Positions 47,566-58,787 of a DNA stretch of 64,000 nucleotides are shown here, one piece after another. The stretch is from contig NKYR01000036.1 of NCBI GenBank assembly GCA_003184365.1, positions 248,001 through 312,000 on the forward strand, given 5' to 3'. Within the stretch, counting starts at the first letter, position 1. Every line of letters starts with the position of its first letter. The translations under genes were made by a program, and so were the position numbers. A model generated the notes under the pieces. The model did not search any database. It worked only from the letters and a program-made list of their open reading frames with translations, and was not told the origin of the DNA. Source of the stretch: Evernia prunastri. Taxonomy: Eukaryota; Ascomycota; Lecanoromycetes; Lecanorales; Parmeliaceae.

Positions 47566-49066
47566 TCACCCGTTTTCAGCTGTGCAGGAAAATGTGGGCG
47601 GCCATGCCACGCGTTTCAATAGACTAGTCGATCCAGACTCGGTCCTGTCCCGTATAACAGATGCGACGGGACCGATCCCAAAGTCGTTGGAGATGATGTG
47701 GTTGTCAGGTGTATAGGGATTAGGTATCTGTGGCAAATGTCGGATGGCCTCCTTCCTCTTATTGGCTTGCGAGCCAGAATTCCGTCGAGGAAGTGATCGC
47801 CATGGCTTGGGAGGATCAGTAAGATTGTAGCGCTGTTGTGCAAGGATCGCTGCGAATGTTTTTAGTCTCCATGGAATGAATATCTAAAGGCTCACTCACC
47901 GGCTGCTGCACAGACATAGGCATCCGCTAGACGAGAGAAGCATTCTGTTAGTATATAGATATCACAAGGTATTGGTTTGACAAGAAGGGTAGCTTACCAA
48001 TGTGAAGACAGGCGGCAGTATTCTTCAACTTAGCTTCCCTGGCAACTTCGTATGGCCCGTATGTATTTGATTCGTTACCACCGGAGTCGGCAACTACGAA
48101 TCTGTCAATTCATTACTCCTGCTTCTGCGTTCTGACTTACTTGGCTGATTCACTGGGGTTGTCAAGTCGGCCAAATGCTGACATCGAGCTTTTAGCATGC
48201 GGTAAGATGGCTACGCTTGATACATACCAATGATTCATGAAAATAGGCATCGCCCTGGTTATTATAGAATTTCTCTGATGGTAATCCAGCGCGACGTTCT
48301 GCTGGGATTGCGTCCGTGAGAGCGAGGGACTCGGATAGGGATGTCATGTTGTAGTAGACCGGACAGAAGACAACATAGTGGTTTTCCTGTGGCCTGACGT
48401 CAGCATCTCGAGTTTCGCAATGTCACATGTACGGGCACGTGCGTAGTAGGTGCCGTTGATATGAAACCTGCATACAAGGTCAGCAACCGCTATTAAAACG
48501 GAGAGAGACTTACTCGTAAGCGATGACACCTGGTATACCACATTCCTCTCCAAAAGCTTCTTCAAAGAGTGTAGGCTCGGTGCAGAAGACAAAGAGTCTC
48601 TGCTTCTCCGGCCAGGTCGATACGTTGTGTACTCTCACTGCGCCATCAATGTTGGCTAGAACTTCAATCAGCAGACGAAAGATTTGAAATTATGGGTGTC
48701 CTGTCGAAGGTCACCGATCATACCTCGAAGCGTTGTACCCAATGGTCCTCTGCTATCATTGCCCATATATAAATCCATGGCAGGCTGGAAGCTACCGTTG
48801 GGCTGCCAACTGGCCAACGCCTGTGCATACCGCAGAGCATCCCTCCAAGCCACCTGCTCGACGAGTTTTTGGTCAGGTGTACAAAAAGCCTCAGCGAAGT
48901 ACTTCTTAGTATCGCTTGCAGGGCTTTGACCGGTGGCACTCTGATTTGCCAATCGAGGTAGTATGGGGAATTTGGTGTCCGGTGTGGCTGTCGACCGTAG
49001 GGATGGCGCTGGAGCAACGAGGGACAGGAAGAAGGTCAGTGGTAGGGTGTATCTAGTCAAGAGCAT
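47566..49066 (-). CDS. Secreted zincin metallopeptidase (M35/aspzincin-like)
   Basis: Starts at 49066 with a signal peptide (LLTRYTLPLTFFLSLVAPAPS). Six or seven exons. The first splice (after TTLR) leads to NIDGAVRVHNVSTWPE, then a Cys-containing region FCTEPTLFEEAFGEECGIPG, FCPVYYNM, and the zinc motif H-E-S-L-H, whose last His lies on the next exon (intron about 48186-48230). Downstream NTYGPYEVAREA resembles the Tyr-Gly end of the aspzincin motif, although the Asp of GTxDxxYG is not clearly present. Cys-rich helices and a C-terminal extension (about 75 aa) complete about 400 aa. Secreted proteases of this type serve nutrition or host interaction. The stop at 47566-47568 follows from the last exon's frame. 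Confidence 0.72.
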
Positions 49067-49857
49067 GATAACGATAGGTTCTTTCAGACTAGTGAGTATG
49101 CAGAATAAAAGAATGAAGGCTGATGCAGCGTAAACGAATGTATGCTGAAGAGCAAAGTAATGAATGGATGCTGAAGAAGGTTTCGGCTGATGTGTGTAAA
49201 GGAGAAGAAGAAGAAGACGAGGAGGAGTAGAGAGAAAATAAACAAGTGCAAGGGTTCAAGTGCAATGCACCTTCCATTTTCAAAGGGTTTCCTTCCAATG
49301 ACAAGGTCAGAAAAGAAGGCTCTTTCAAATCACAGATGAACAACATCGTCAATCGCAGATGCTGGATAGCTAGTGCGGTAGATTTGAGAGCTTATATCTA
49401 TGCTCAGCTTGAAGATCGAGAGACGAAGCTCTACCTATTCTTTGAGGGTTCGAACAAACACGAAGGTTAACAAAATACCAGTCAGCTTCATCATCCCATA
49501 ACAAAGGATACTCCAGTAAGTTTTGATATCAGCTCTTCAGTACTTTAGAATCTACCAAGTACTCGCACTCTCGTAACAGTTCAACTCAGCAAATGATGCG
49601 CCTATCGCGTTTAGCTCGGTTCGAAGTAGTTTCCGAAATGTTCTCTAAAGTGCTCCATCATTCTTGCGCCATTTGTTCCGATTGGCTGGACAAGAAAGAT
49701 TTTGGGCAATTGCCATTCTTTTCAATTTTCTTATTCTCTTTCAATACTAATCATACTCCGCACAGACAGAAGTTTAGTCAATTGCTTTACGCCTGCTCAT
49801 CTATACTACTCATACAGTCACACAATCAATTCTCTGCACATACTCTTCCTCACCAGT
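49067..49857. promoter_or_regulatory. Divergent region between zincin and purine-biosynthesis genes
   Basis: 791 bp between start codons. Contains a GAAGAA-type purine stretch near 49200-49240; TGACTC-like Gcn4/CpcA sites were looked for and not found convincingly. Confidence 0.35.
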
Positions 49858-52800
49858 ATGGCTCCACGGAAAACAGGTGAAAATTGACCACAACTCCATT
49901 TTGCGGACGTCAAGTAACCCTTGTTTCCTTTCTTCTAGCAATTCTGAGTGTGTACAATAAGCAAGGCCTATTGGACCTTGCTAAAGGCTTGAATAAGCAT
50001 GACATCCGTCTCCTGGCTTCTGGTGGTACTGCGAAGCGTAAGTCATCTAGTATTGGCGCTCTGATTACCCCTCATGCATTTCTTGTAGCCCGTGTCCAGT
50101 TATGAGACAGGATTCCTAATTTGAGAACATCTAGTCATTCGTGAAGCAGGCTTTGGTGTAGAGTGAGAGAGTCCCCTTGTTTAGTATCTTCTACTGCACA
50201 GGCTGAGAGGCTTGACCTGACAGAGATATCTCTGCAATTACCAATTCACCAGAGATCCTAAAAGGGCGAGTCAAAACCTTGCATCCCAAAGTTCATGCGG
50301 GTATCCTGTCTACCAACTCGGAAAGTGATGCAAAGGACCTTGCCGAGCAAAATATAGACAAGGTGGATTTTGTTGTCTGCAACCTGTATCCGTGTAAGCA
50401 AATTCTTGGATCCAACCTTACCATATCTCAGCGATCATGGAGTCGTAATGGAAACTCCTACACTTGAGCCACATCCTACGCATCATATATTGGCCCCAAG
50501 ATATTCTGACTTGGTAGTACTATAGTCAAAGAAACCATTGCAAAGATCAACGTCACAATAGACGAAGCCGTGGAGGACATTGACATTGGAGGTGTCACAT
50601 TACTCCGGGCTGCAGCAAAGAATCACGCTCGCGTCTGTGTGCTGTCCGATCCACAAGATTATGCCGAGTTCTTGCAAGGACTGGACGACGGAGAGGTTAC
50701 TGAGAAGAGTCGCCAGCTCTACGCTCTCAAGGCTTTCACTCAGACAGCAGGATATGATTCTGCAATAGCAGATTTCTTCCGCAAGAAATATGCCTCAGAC
50801 GGCATCCAACAATTGTCCTTAAGATACGGAGCAAACCCGCATCAGAGAGATGCAGCAGCATTCAGCAAAAACGGCCCCCTGCCTTTCAAGGTGCTCAATG
50901 GAGCTCCAGGGTATATCAATCTGCTAGGTAATTTTTCGAAATGAGACATATTTTCGGAGCATCGGCTTTTGAGACTTGTTCTGAGCATCAAGAGTCTCTC
51001 CCGACGAGGCATTGCTGACTCCGACATCTTTTTCTAGATGCCCTCAATGCTTGGCCGTTAGTGAAGGAACTCAAAACGGCACTCGGCTACGCAGCTGCCG
51101 CCTCGTTTAAGCACGTTTCGCCGGCAGGAGCTGCGATTGGCGTTCCGATGACTGAGAAAGTATATACCCTTTTGGAATCAATCCTCCCCTTTCTCTACCT
51201 GACTTCGCGCTGTAAGAAGTATTTGGCGAGCATGATTGTAGCTGCGCTGGGCCTACTCTCCGAACACTGACATAGTACAGGAGCGAGAAGTGTGTATGGT
51301 TTCGGATATAGCAGGAATATCTGAATCAAGTCTTGCCCAGTAAGCTGTCTTTCTACTCTACTTTTTGGCCACCCTCTCTTTGTGCTGAGCCTTGGGACAC
51401 GTAAGGTCCGCGATAACAGACGTTGACATCGTAATTGGACAGAGCGTACGCTCGCGCCCGAGGGTCAGATAGGATGAGCAGCTTTGGCGACATCATCGCA
51501 CTTTCGGACGAAGTAGATGTTACGACTGCGCGAATCGTATCTCGTGAGGTGTCTGATGGCGTAATGTACGTCCGTGCTTGTTGATCCGTCCCAACCCAGT
51601 ACCCGAGACTTAGTTTGTGGGAGATGTACTGGGAGTACCGAAGCTTGCAAAACATGTCTCACAACCCAACGGACGGCCGGAATAAAAGTGTTAATACATT
51701 CTCATTAGAGCTCCCGCATACTCAAAAGAAGCTTTGGAAATACTGTCGAAGAAAAAAGGCGGAAAGTAAGTCTAGGACCTGGCAATTCGAAATTCTACTT
51801 ATTCTTGCGTAGATACCTGATCTTGCAAATGGATGAGGCTTACGAGCCATCTCTAACTGAGAATCGGACCGTATACGGTCTACAGCTGCAGGTAGACTTT
51901 TCCCAAGTCCTCCCCAGCCATGATCAGTACAGCAGTATGGGTTGGATACCACGTCTAGAGATCTTTCATTGCCGAAGAGTATTCCTAACTTTTAGAATCT
52001 TAGCAAAATCGAAACGATGTCAAGATTAGCCCAAAGGATACTTTCAATGCCATCATTACTCCTAAAGACTCCCCGCCGCTCCCCGAATCTGGTGAGTGTA
52101 TTTGCCATGCCTGAGGCCTTCCACGAGACATTCCTCAAGCATCCCATCTCTACTTCTTCCCCGGGTCTCTCGTCAAATTCACAAACCTCATGTTACAAGA
52201 GACATACTAACTCCAAGTTCTTGTGTAGCACTTCGAGACTTGACAGTCGCGGTATGTAACTCTTGAAGTCACTCTGGTCCAACTGATATCTGGCTCTTGA
52301 GCACCTAGGCTCGAGTCTAGATAGAAGCTCTCAGGACTATGTCACTAATTCTGCAATAGACGATCACTGTTAAATATACGCAGTCAAATTCAGTATGCTA
52401 CGGTAAGGAAACCCAGGATCACTCACCACCGTTCAATAACCCCAATTGAGCCATGGAGCATGATTTGGAGACCCTCCGACTCACTTTGACAAGACGAGAC
52501 TTTCTTGAATATATGCGCTGACTGTCGAAAACTCGCAGCTCTCAACGGTCAAGTCATTGGGCTAGGTAAGTACAGTAGCTTTACCCGTCTGCATTAGCAA
52601 AGCTGATATTTGATCAAGGCGCTGGGCAGCAATCACGCATTCATTGCACACGGCTTGCCGGCGATAAAGCGGATGGCTGGTGGATGAGATTCCATGAGCG
52701 AACCCTCGGATTGCACTGGAAAAAGGGAGTAAAGAGGCCCGACAAGAGTAATGCAATCGACATTCTTTGCAACGGAATCGAACCGAGATCTGGTACGTCC

Positions 52801-53490
52801 GTTCAGTCCTTCGACCCCAACCGCAGTCCATGCACGAGTCTTGGATACACAAGATGATACGAAGAAACGTTCAAGTCAAGGCTGGATTTAAACAGGGTTA
52901 TTGATTTTGAAATACTCCTTAGATATCGAGAAGCACGACTATGAAAGCAAATTCGACGAAGTTCCAGCGCCTTTTACCCAGAAAGAGCGTGATGAGTGGT
53001 TGAACGAGCTGAAAGGTGTTGCTGTGTCTTCCGACGCTTTCGTAAGTCATAAACATGTCATGTCTCTGCGTAATGACTGAACCTCGAGTCTAGTTTCCCT
53101 TCATCGATAATATCCTGAGAGCCAGTCGCTCGGTATGTGTGTGGTTTGGAACTTATATTTTGACCATCCGCGTTTAAATATGAGTTGCTAGTCACTATTT
53201 TTTCATGTTCATCTTTGAGAATGGTAACTGATTGCTTGCAGGGAGTGAAATACATTGCAGCGCCAACAGGTAGCCAGGCAGATAGTGATGTGTAAGTACC
53301 TTCCGTCTCTACGTCCGTGACTTTGCAGCGCTATCCCAAAAAAGGCACACTGACCCTGATGTCACTCTCAGCTTCGCAACGTGCGAGAAATTAGGCATCA
53401 CCTTTGTCGAACAGGACACACGGCTTGTGAGTTGATCAACGAGAAGGGCTGCGGAATGATATTGACCTCTGTTCACAGTTTCATCATTGA
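49858..53490 (+). CDS. ADE17: Bifunctional AICAR transformylase/IMP cyclohydrolase
   Basis: Catalyses the last two steps of de novo purine synthesis (AICAR to FAICAR to IMP) in the cytosol. Very intron-rich: exon 1 is only 19 nt (49858-49876) and about ten introns interrupt the rest, including a 5-codon last exon (FHH stop at 53490). The cyclohydrolase domain comes first: AILSVYNKQGLLDLAKGL, RLLASGGTAK, GRVKTLHPKVHAGIL, VVCNLYPF, DIGGVTLLRAAAKNH. The transformylase domain has LRYGANPHQ, FKVLNGAPGYINLLDALN, the catalytic SFKHVSPAGAAIG (Lys-His), AYARARGADRMSSFGDIIALS and the C-terminal GVKYIAAPTGSQADSDV. About 590 aa, the normal size. Expression is probably tied to purine supply, but no site is visible. 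Confidence 0.92.
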
Positions 53491-54477
53491 GAATACCTGA
53501 GAATATCTGAAAATACCTCCATTATGAAAAGAATGAGGTTTTATAAGTCGTAGGGTTGGACAGAGCTACGGACGGAAAGCTGGAAAGAGTTCAGAACGTT
53601 GAATTGCACTCCAAGATGTCGATTTCCTATCTGTGCCTAGACTACCACCATGTCCCTATGTAAACTTCCGTATTCAGAGATATGGACACCCTCAACCACT
53701 CCTAAGCTGGGAATCACTTAGGGATTCCACAACCTTAGCGCGGGTCAATGATAAATTCGCACGTGTATCACTATTTAGATGTTCTTGCAACTCCCACCCC
53801 CTAGTCTCGCTCTCATTGAGGGTGTGTTTCTACGAGAATTCCGAGAATTTCACAACTCCCTTAGCGTTCCGAGTCTTCAGTATCATCTCTCACTATTCTT
53901 CGCCTTCTCCTCAACTGACTGGACACGCTCGAGTCTAAGTAAACGGGCATCTCAAGTATCTCACATAGGCATGCATAGCGTCAACCAGGGAGGTGGCAGA
54001 CAAAACGCAGAGATTCTCAAGGAACATTCCACGCTGCCGATGATGTTCAGGGTCTTTATTATGGATCTTGTAGCTTTCTTTGGGCTTTATAACTAGCACG
54101 ATAACCAATGTAATAATGTTCAGCAGCGATGTCACCATGACTCTCATGCTGCATCCTGAGATTTGGTAGTGGTAGTTTGCGAGTGCAACACCTTATGAAT
54201 ACCCCTATTTGTATCTGACAAGTTCTCCCAAATTTAGGCCTTAGAAATTATCGAGGCATTCTTGCGTCTGTAGCGATGATCCTTCGCCCATTTTCCTTTT
54301 GCCGTTGCCTCAAATGGCATCGGAACAATGGAGAGAGTAAGGTAGTCTATTATGCTGTCCTCGTGCTAGTACTCGCGATTAAACACAGCTAAGCCTTCGC
54401 GTCCTTCTAGATAAGTTTTGCTAACTTTCCCTCAGGGACTCACTACTTGTATAGCCACGGTCTGGCTACATACCCTT
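53491..54477. other. Intergenic, no gene seen
   Basis: 987 bp. Three imperfect GAATACCTGA/GAATATCTGA copies at about 53490-53520. Otherwise short frames only. Confidence 0.4.
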
Positions 54478-55386
54478 ATGGTCATCAGTTCGTATAGGCT
54501 ACGAACCGCATTCCCCAGCATCAACCTTCGTCGTTCCTACACTCCCAAGCCCGCAAGATGGCGTGCTCTGGGCACCTTGGAAGATGGCAGCTTGCAGAGC
54601 TTTCGCGAGAAGGCATTTATCCCGTCAAAGCCAGCTCTACTACCCAAAGCATATTTCATTACACTACCAAGCATACAGAAATGGTTCTGTAACGCCGAAG
54701 ATGAGAAGGGAGGGGTAGCTCTCAACCACTCACATCTCAGCAAATTCGGCGATTCCATAGTGCCCCTGGAATTCACTCGTCTATCTACACCATCTACCGG
54801 GGACCAGGACGATGACACCTTCCAGAGGGCAGAGGTGCCTTTCTACATATTCCTGGAATGGACCAAATCAGCATCTCTGGAGACTTCCGAGCGGCTCTAT
54901 CTCGCACAAGCATCTTTCGCTAGCCTACCGGAAGCTTTGAGAAAAGATTTGCCTACGCCTGAGATTGTGGCAAAATCTGGGACGGGAGATATCTATGACA
55001 CGAATATCTGGATGGGCATTCCACCCACGTACACACCACTCCATCGTGACCCAAACCCAAACCTCTTTGTGCAGCTTGCCGGTCATAAGACTGTGCGGAT
55101 AATGCCGCCGGAAATGGGGGACAAGGTGTTCGCGCAGGTCCAAATGGCTTTAGGCCGGTCAGGATCCGCGGCTTTCAGAGGGGAAGATATGATGAAGGGG
55201 AGGGAGAAGAAATTGCTCGAGGACCAAGTCTGGAATGACACGTCCCTGCTGGAAGAGGTTGGCGAGGCTGGATTGGAAGCACATGTCGGGCGAGGCGATG
55301 GCCTATTTATCCCCAAAGGATGGTGGCACAGTGTCAAGGGCGTGGGCGAGGGTATCACAGGATCGGTGAACTGGTGGTTCCGGTGA
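54478..55386 (+). CDS. JmjC/cupin_8-type 2-oxoglutarate Fe(II) oxygenase
   Basis: 302 aa, single exon from the ATG at 54478. Probable protein hydroxylase of the FIH/JMJD type. The metal triad fits: HRD in TYTPLHRDPNPNLFVQLAGHK for the proximal His-x-Asp (about 181-183), and GWWHSVK near 285 for the distal His; GRGDGLFIPKGWWH is the typical JmjC end. The N terminus (SSYRLRTAFPSINLRRSYTPK) is basic and Ser-rich without acidic residues, compatible with mitochondrial import; this is inference. The frame stays open upstream to 54418 without an ATG, so an extra 5' exon is possible. Substrate unknown. Confidence 0.82.
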   Translation: MVISSYRLRTAFPSINLRRSYTPKPARWRALGTLEDGSLQSFREKAFIPSKPALLPKAYFITLPSIQKWFCNAEDEKGGVALNHSHLSKFGDSIVPLEFTRLSTPSTGDQDDDTFQRAEVPFYIFLEWTKSASLETSERLYLAQASFASLPEALRKDLPTPEIVAKSGTGDIYDTNIWMGIPPTYTPLHRDPNPNLFVQLAGHKTVRIMPPEMGDKVFAQVQMALGRSGSAAFRGEDMMKGREKKLLEDQVWNDTSLLEEVGEAGLEAHVGRGDGLFIPKGWWHSVKGVGEGITGSVNWWFR

Positions 55387-55632
55387 AGAAGCGTATGCTG
55401 GTGGTGGTTGTGACAACCTGCTTTGGGTCTGCCTTCAGCTATTACGATGCAGTTCAGTCCCTTTTCATTGCGCTAGCAGCTCTTGAATAGCAGAAGATAG
55501 AAGGCCATCCACTACCATAGAGGCCCAAAGGTGTCCAGCAGCTAGCAAGTATTCAAATACCTCTAACTCTTTAAATACGCAATCTACACGTGTTTCTCTT
55601 GCCTGGAATGTTCCAATATTGATGTTCTCCAA

Positions 55633-56548
55633 ATGGACACAACACTCGCACCCTACGTACTTTTCGGTTCGACCAAGTATCTCTCCCCCATCAGCCATTT
55701 CCCCCCCTCATCTCTCCCACAACCTAACCATTCACAGACCATGGATACCCCCACCCTGGATAACGACCGACGACCGAGTCCGCGGCGGCGCTTCCCAATC
55801 CTACCTTTCACCCCTCCCTAACAACTCCGCCAAATTCCACGGGCACCTTGACACCACCACGCTCGGCGGAGCCGGCTTCGCGTCGCAATTCAGCCCCCCG
55901 GAAGCCGCGGGGCCCGAAAAGGACGAAGACGGCGGGGCCGAGGGGAGCTGGGACTTGAGCGCTTACGACGGCATCGAGGTGGAGGTGGGAAAGGGCGACG
56001 GGAAGATTTACACGTTGATCTTGAAGGACGAGGAGGCGGCTGGCAAGAGGGAGGACGGGAGGGAGAAGGCGGGGATCAATTGGGAGGTGGACTTCAAGGT
56101 TGGGGAGGAAGAGGATGGGGGTGAGGAAGGGGGCGAGAAAGAGGGCGGAGGTGATGTGACCAGGATCTGGGTGCCGTGGAAGGAACTCAAGGCTACTTTT
56201 AGGGGCAAGGAGAAGAAAGACGCGGGGGAGCTGAAGAAGGGCGAGGTCAGGAGGATAGGGTTGATGATGAGGAGGTGAGCATCATGGCTGCGAGGATTCC
56301 GTCTTGTGAACACGAGCTGATCTACAATCAGCTACTTTGGAAAGCAAGAAGGCGACTTCAGCGTCGTGCTGAGGTCCATCTGCGCAAGGAAGGCTTTCTC
56401 AAGGGACGAGCAGAGGAACGCTACGGACGCTGTAGCCGGCTCGCAAGGATCTATGTCCGGTGGCACGGACACGGAGACTCGACTGCCTGGGGAGGAAAGA
56501 CGGACTGGCTTACTCGACTGGTTCTCAGGCTTCTGCACCGTTTCCTGA
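55633..56548 (+). CDS. CIA30-like protein (complex I intermediate-associated protein 30 family)
   Basis: 265 aa from exons 55633-55676, 55738-56274 and 56332-56548. The first intron, with a CTAAC branch point, joins APYVLFGSTK to PWIPPPWITTDDRVRGGASQS, the latter being the hallmark of the family (DDRVRGG.S.S). GTLDTTTLGGAGFASQF and the ILK strands form the galectin-like fold, and the last exon supplies SYFGKQEGDFSVVLRSICA, another conserved end. Ignoring the intron gives a longer Pro-rich start that does not match the family. Two Glu/Gly/Lys-rich insertions (about 75-90 and 120-155) are unusual. A C-terminal extension of about 55 residues is specific. A role in complex I assembly is known only for some members. 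Confidence 0.85.
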
Positions 56549-57451
56549 GGAAAGGGCGTGAATGGTCGGACTCTCTGGCTGGCTACCTGTCGCCGGTCTG
56601 CACTGGCTTACGTCAGAGAGGGCCTGGTGTGCAAAGCGTTGATCTGACCTAGAGCATCATTATCCCGGACGTCTTCGAGACCCAACAGCGAGCGTAACGC
56701 AGAGCAGCAATCGCCAAAAGTATTGTACTGACATCAAGCATGCATTGTAGCTGAAACGTCGCTCCGTATCGATCAGCATCTAGTACAGAAGCAAAAGCAG
56801 ACTCAACCCATAGACGCGACGTAAAAAGATCAGACCGATCATGGCGAACGCCTGTAGAACGCTCCGCTTTGCCCCGTGAGCGCAAACCCAGAACATATAG
56901 CGCCTGTGCTACCACTCAACCGTGCATTTACCATGGAACAATGACAAAAACAAGTGAGACGTGAGGTGGAACATAGCTCGATGATGGCAACCGTCGAGCA
57001 GAATCTGCCAATGTCGTACAACGCTCTAGTATTTTGATTCGAAGCTTCGAAAACGTGACCGCTGATTTGAGGCTTTGGGGGTGAGGAACGCATGGAAGGC
57101 ACCAAAGGCGGGCCGTCCGCGAACCCTCCCAACGCAGCTTAGATTCTTACACGTATCACAAGCACGCGAAGTCCTTGCTTCGTGGGCTTTTCGGCTTGTC
57201 AAAGATTGTTGGTGAAAGCTGAGAACGCGGTCAGGCTTGACGGCAACAAAGAAGCTTCAGAGAGAACAGCGATGCACAACGAACATTCCCATAGTAGATG
57301 CAGATCTGGACCTTCTTTGTAAGGAACGTCCCGAACGAGCAGAGATTCCCTTTTCCAATTGACGGAGGGGCGATGCCTGACCATTACTCCAATCCCCTTT
57401 TGCGGAATAACAATCCACTCCCAAACTCCAAGGTTCCTCGGCTTCTTTCTC
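56549..57451. other. Intergenic, no gene called
   Basis: 903 bp. Minus-strand frames at 56649-56915 and 56839-57132 are uninterrupted but unrecognised; they could be further exons of the zinc-cluster gene upstream, without splice evidence. Confidence 0.35.
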
Positions 57452-57955
57452 CTACGCATTCCTATCCGTCTTCCACTCCCTTTTGTCCGGCTTGAACTTC
57501 GCCAAGTGGTCTTCGTCTATGCCCTTGTTATGTTCCTTTATGAAATACGAGTCTGGCTCGCGAGTCTCGTGTCTTGTCTCTCCTGGCCCCAAAGCTGCCT
57601 GGCCTGCCCCAAATCTGGAACTGGCGGGACCGGCTGCCGTCGGTCTGGTCTCTGGTTCTGACTGGCCAGCCACGGCTGTCGGCGCGTTTGATCTGAGGTC
57701 CATTTCCACTGGAGTAGGATACACGCACTGCAAGGCTCGTTGTCTGCAGGTTCGGCATGGTGTCTCGCCATCGCATTCTGAAACGTACCGACTGCACTCA
57801 AGACAAGCTCGCTGGGTTCGACTTGGATAAACGCAATTCAACGAGTAATGTCCGCAGCGATGACAAGGTAATTGGCCGTTGCACGGAGAAGTGCTGTCAA
57901 TGCACTGGTGACATGCCGACTGAACCCGACTTCCCTCCTGTTTACGGTCCATCAT
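57452..57955 (-). CDS. Small protein with two tandem Zn2Cys6-type clusters
   Basis: 167 aa from the first ATG (MMDRKQEG). Twelve Cys form two complete C-x2-C-x6-C-x5-C-x2-C-x6-C patterns at residues 15-41 and 51-77, each ending CVYP and separated by only nine residues. Unlike normal zinc clusters, the loop between Cys 2 and Cys 3 lacks the basic DNA-contact residues: it reads IDSTSP in the first and SRYVSE in the second. No middle homology domain follows; the rest is Ala/Gly/Pro-rich and ends in a charged segment. Duplicate structural zinc modules, a decayed regulator or a protein-binding role are all possible. An extra upstream exon cannot be excluded since the frame is open to 58033. Confidence 0.6.
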   Translation of the reverse strand: MMDRKQEGSRVQSACHQCIDSTSPCNGQLPCHRCGHYSLNCVYPSRTQRACLECSRYVSECDGETPCRTCRQRALQCVYPTPVEMDLRSNAPTAVAGQSEPETRPTAAGPASSRFGAGQAALGPGETRHETREPDSYFIKEHNKGIDEDHLAKFKPDKREWKTDRNA

Positions 57956-58787
57956 GTGGGACAATGAGCAGACTGTGCGCCCACACAGCGGACGAGAGAC
58001 AAGAGTCCCTAGCGTTGGTTGTAGCGGTACCAATCAAGACCAACAGCTTTAAAATAGTGGCGAGTCTGCGGCCTCGGACTGACTGTGCCTGTGCTATCAA
58101 GCTGTTGGCTGCAACACGGCGGAGCGCGTTCGCGAATGGATGGGTTTGGTAAGTACTACGGAAAAGAGTGAGCTCTTGAAGGATAGTGTATAAATTGCAA
58201 GGGACGCGAATTTTGCTGTCCTCATTCATCGTCATTCTGAGCAGATCATCCCATCAAAGTGATGCCCAACATGATGCCGGAGCTGGAATAAGTAATAGAT
58301 CAATCACAACCCGACCCCCTCTGATGCGAGGCAGTCCTAGCTGCAGCGTTAGTGCGCTAACAAGATATCATTATTTTCGAATCAGAAGCGACCAATCGAT
58401 TAAATGCCCGATGGACGACAAGAGTCAGAAAGTCAGCCACAGAGGTGTCTGGTTGCATAACCAAGTAGCGAAGTGTGGCAGAAATCAATCAGCCAGTTCC
58501 ACCCATGCTTCTCGATCGATGGCTATAGATCATTGCGTCTTTCGACAACATATCTGCTGACCATCGTTCTCGTTGATCATTACGAGCTCACAAAGTGTCT
58601 CAAGGAGATACATAGCCTCGCTATCTTGGAAGGACTTCGCCTTTGTAGAGTGTCTCGCTCCCGCGGTGCGTCGCTCCTTGCCATCATGATTCGTAGATGA
58701 CGCATTTTGGGCACCGACGGGCCATTGTCGAGAGTTGTTGCCCCTCATTTCATATTGTGTTCGCAGCCTTCGTTCGGCGTTCGCACG
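57956..58787. other. Intergenic, no gene seen
   Basis: 832 bp between the zinc-cluster protein and the 3' end of the peroxiredoxin-like gene. Nothing recognised. Confidence 0.4.

Noticed and set aside
47141..47716. 191-codon plus-strand frame
   Set aside because: No recognisable domain, and its 3' part is antisense to the last exon of the secreted zincin.
52755..52795. B-box-like sequence (ggttcgattcc on the minus strand) suggesting a tRNA
   Set aside because: It lies inside a conserved exon of the purine gene and has no A box or acceptor stem around it.
53490..53520. Short GAATA(C/T)CTGA copies as a CRISPR-like array
   Set aside because: Only three imperfect copies with almost no spacers, in a eukaryotic genome; simple local duplication.
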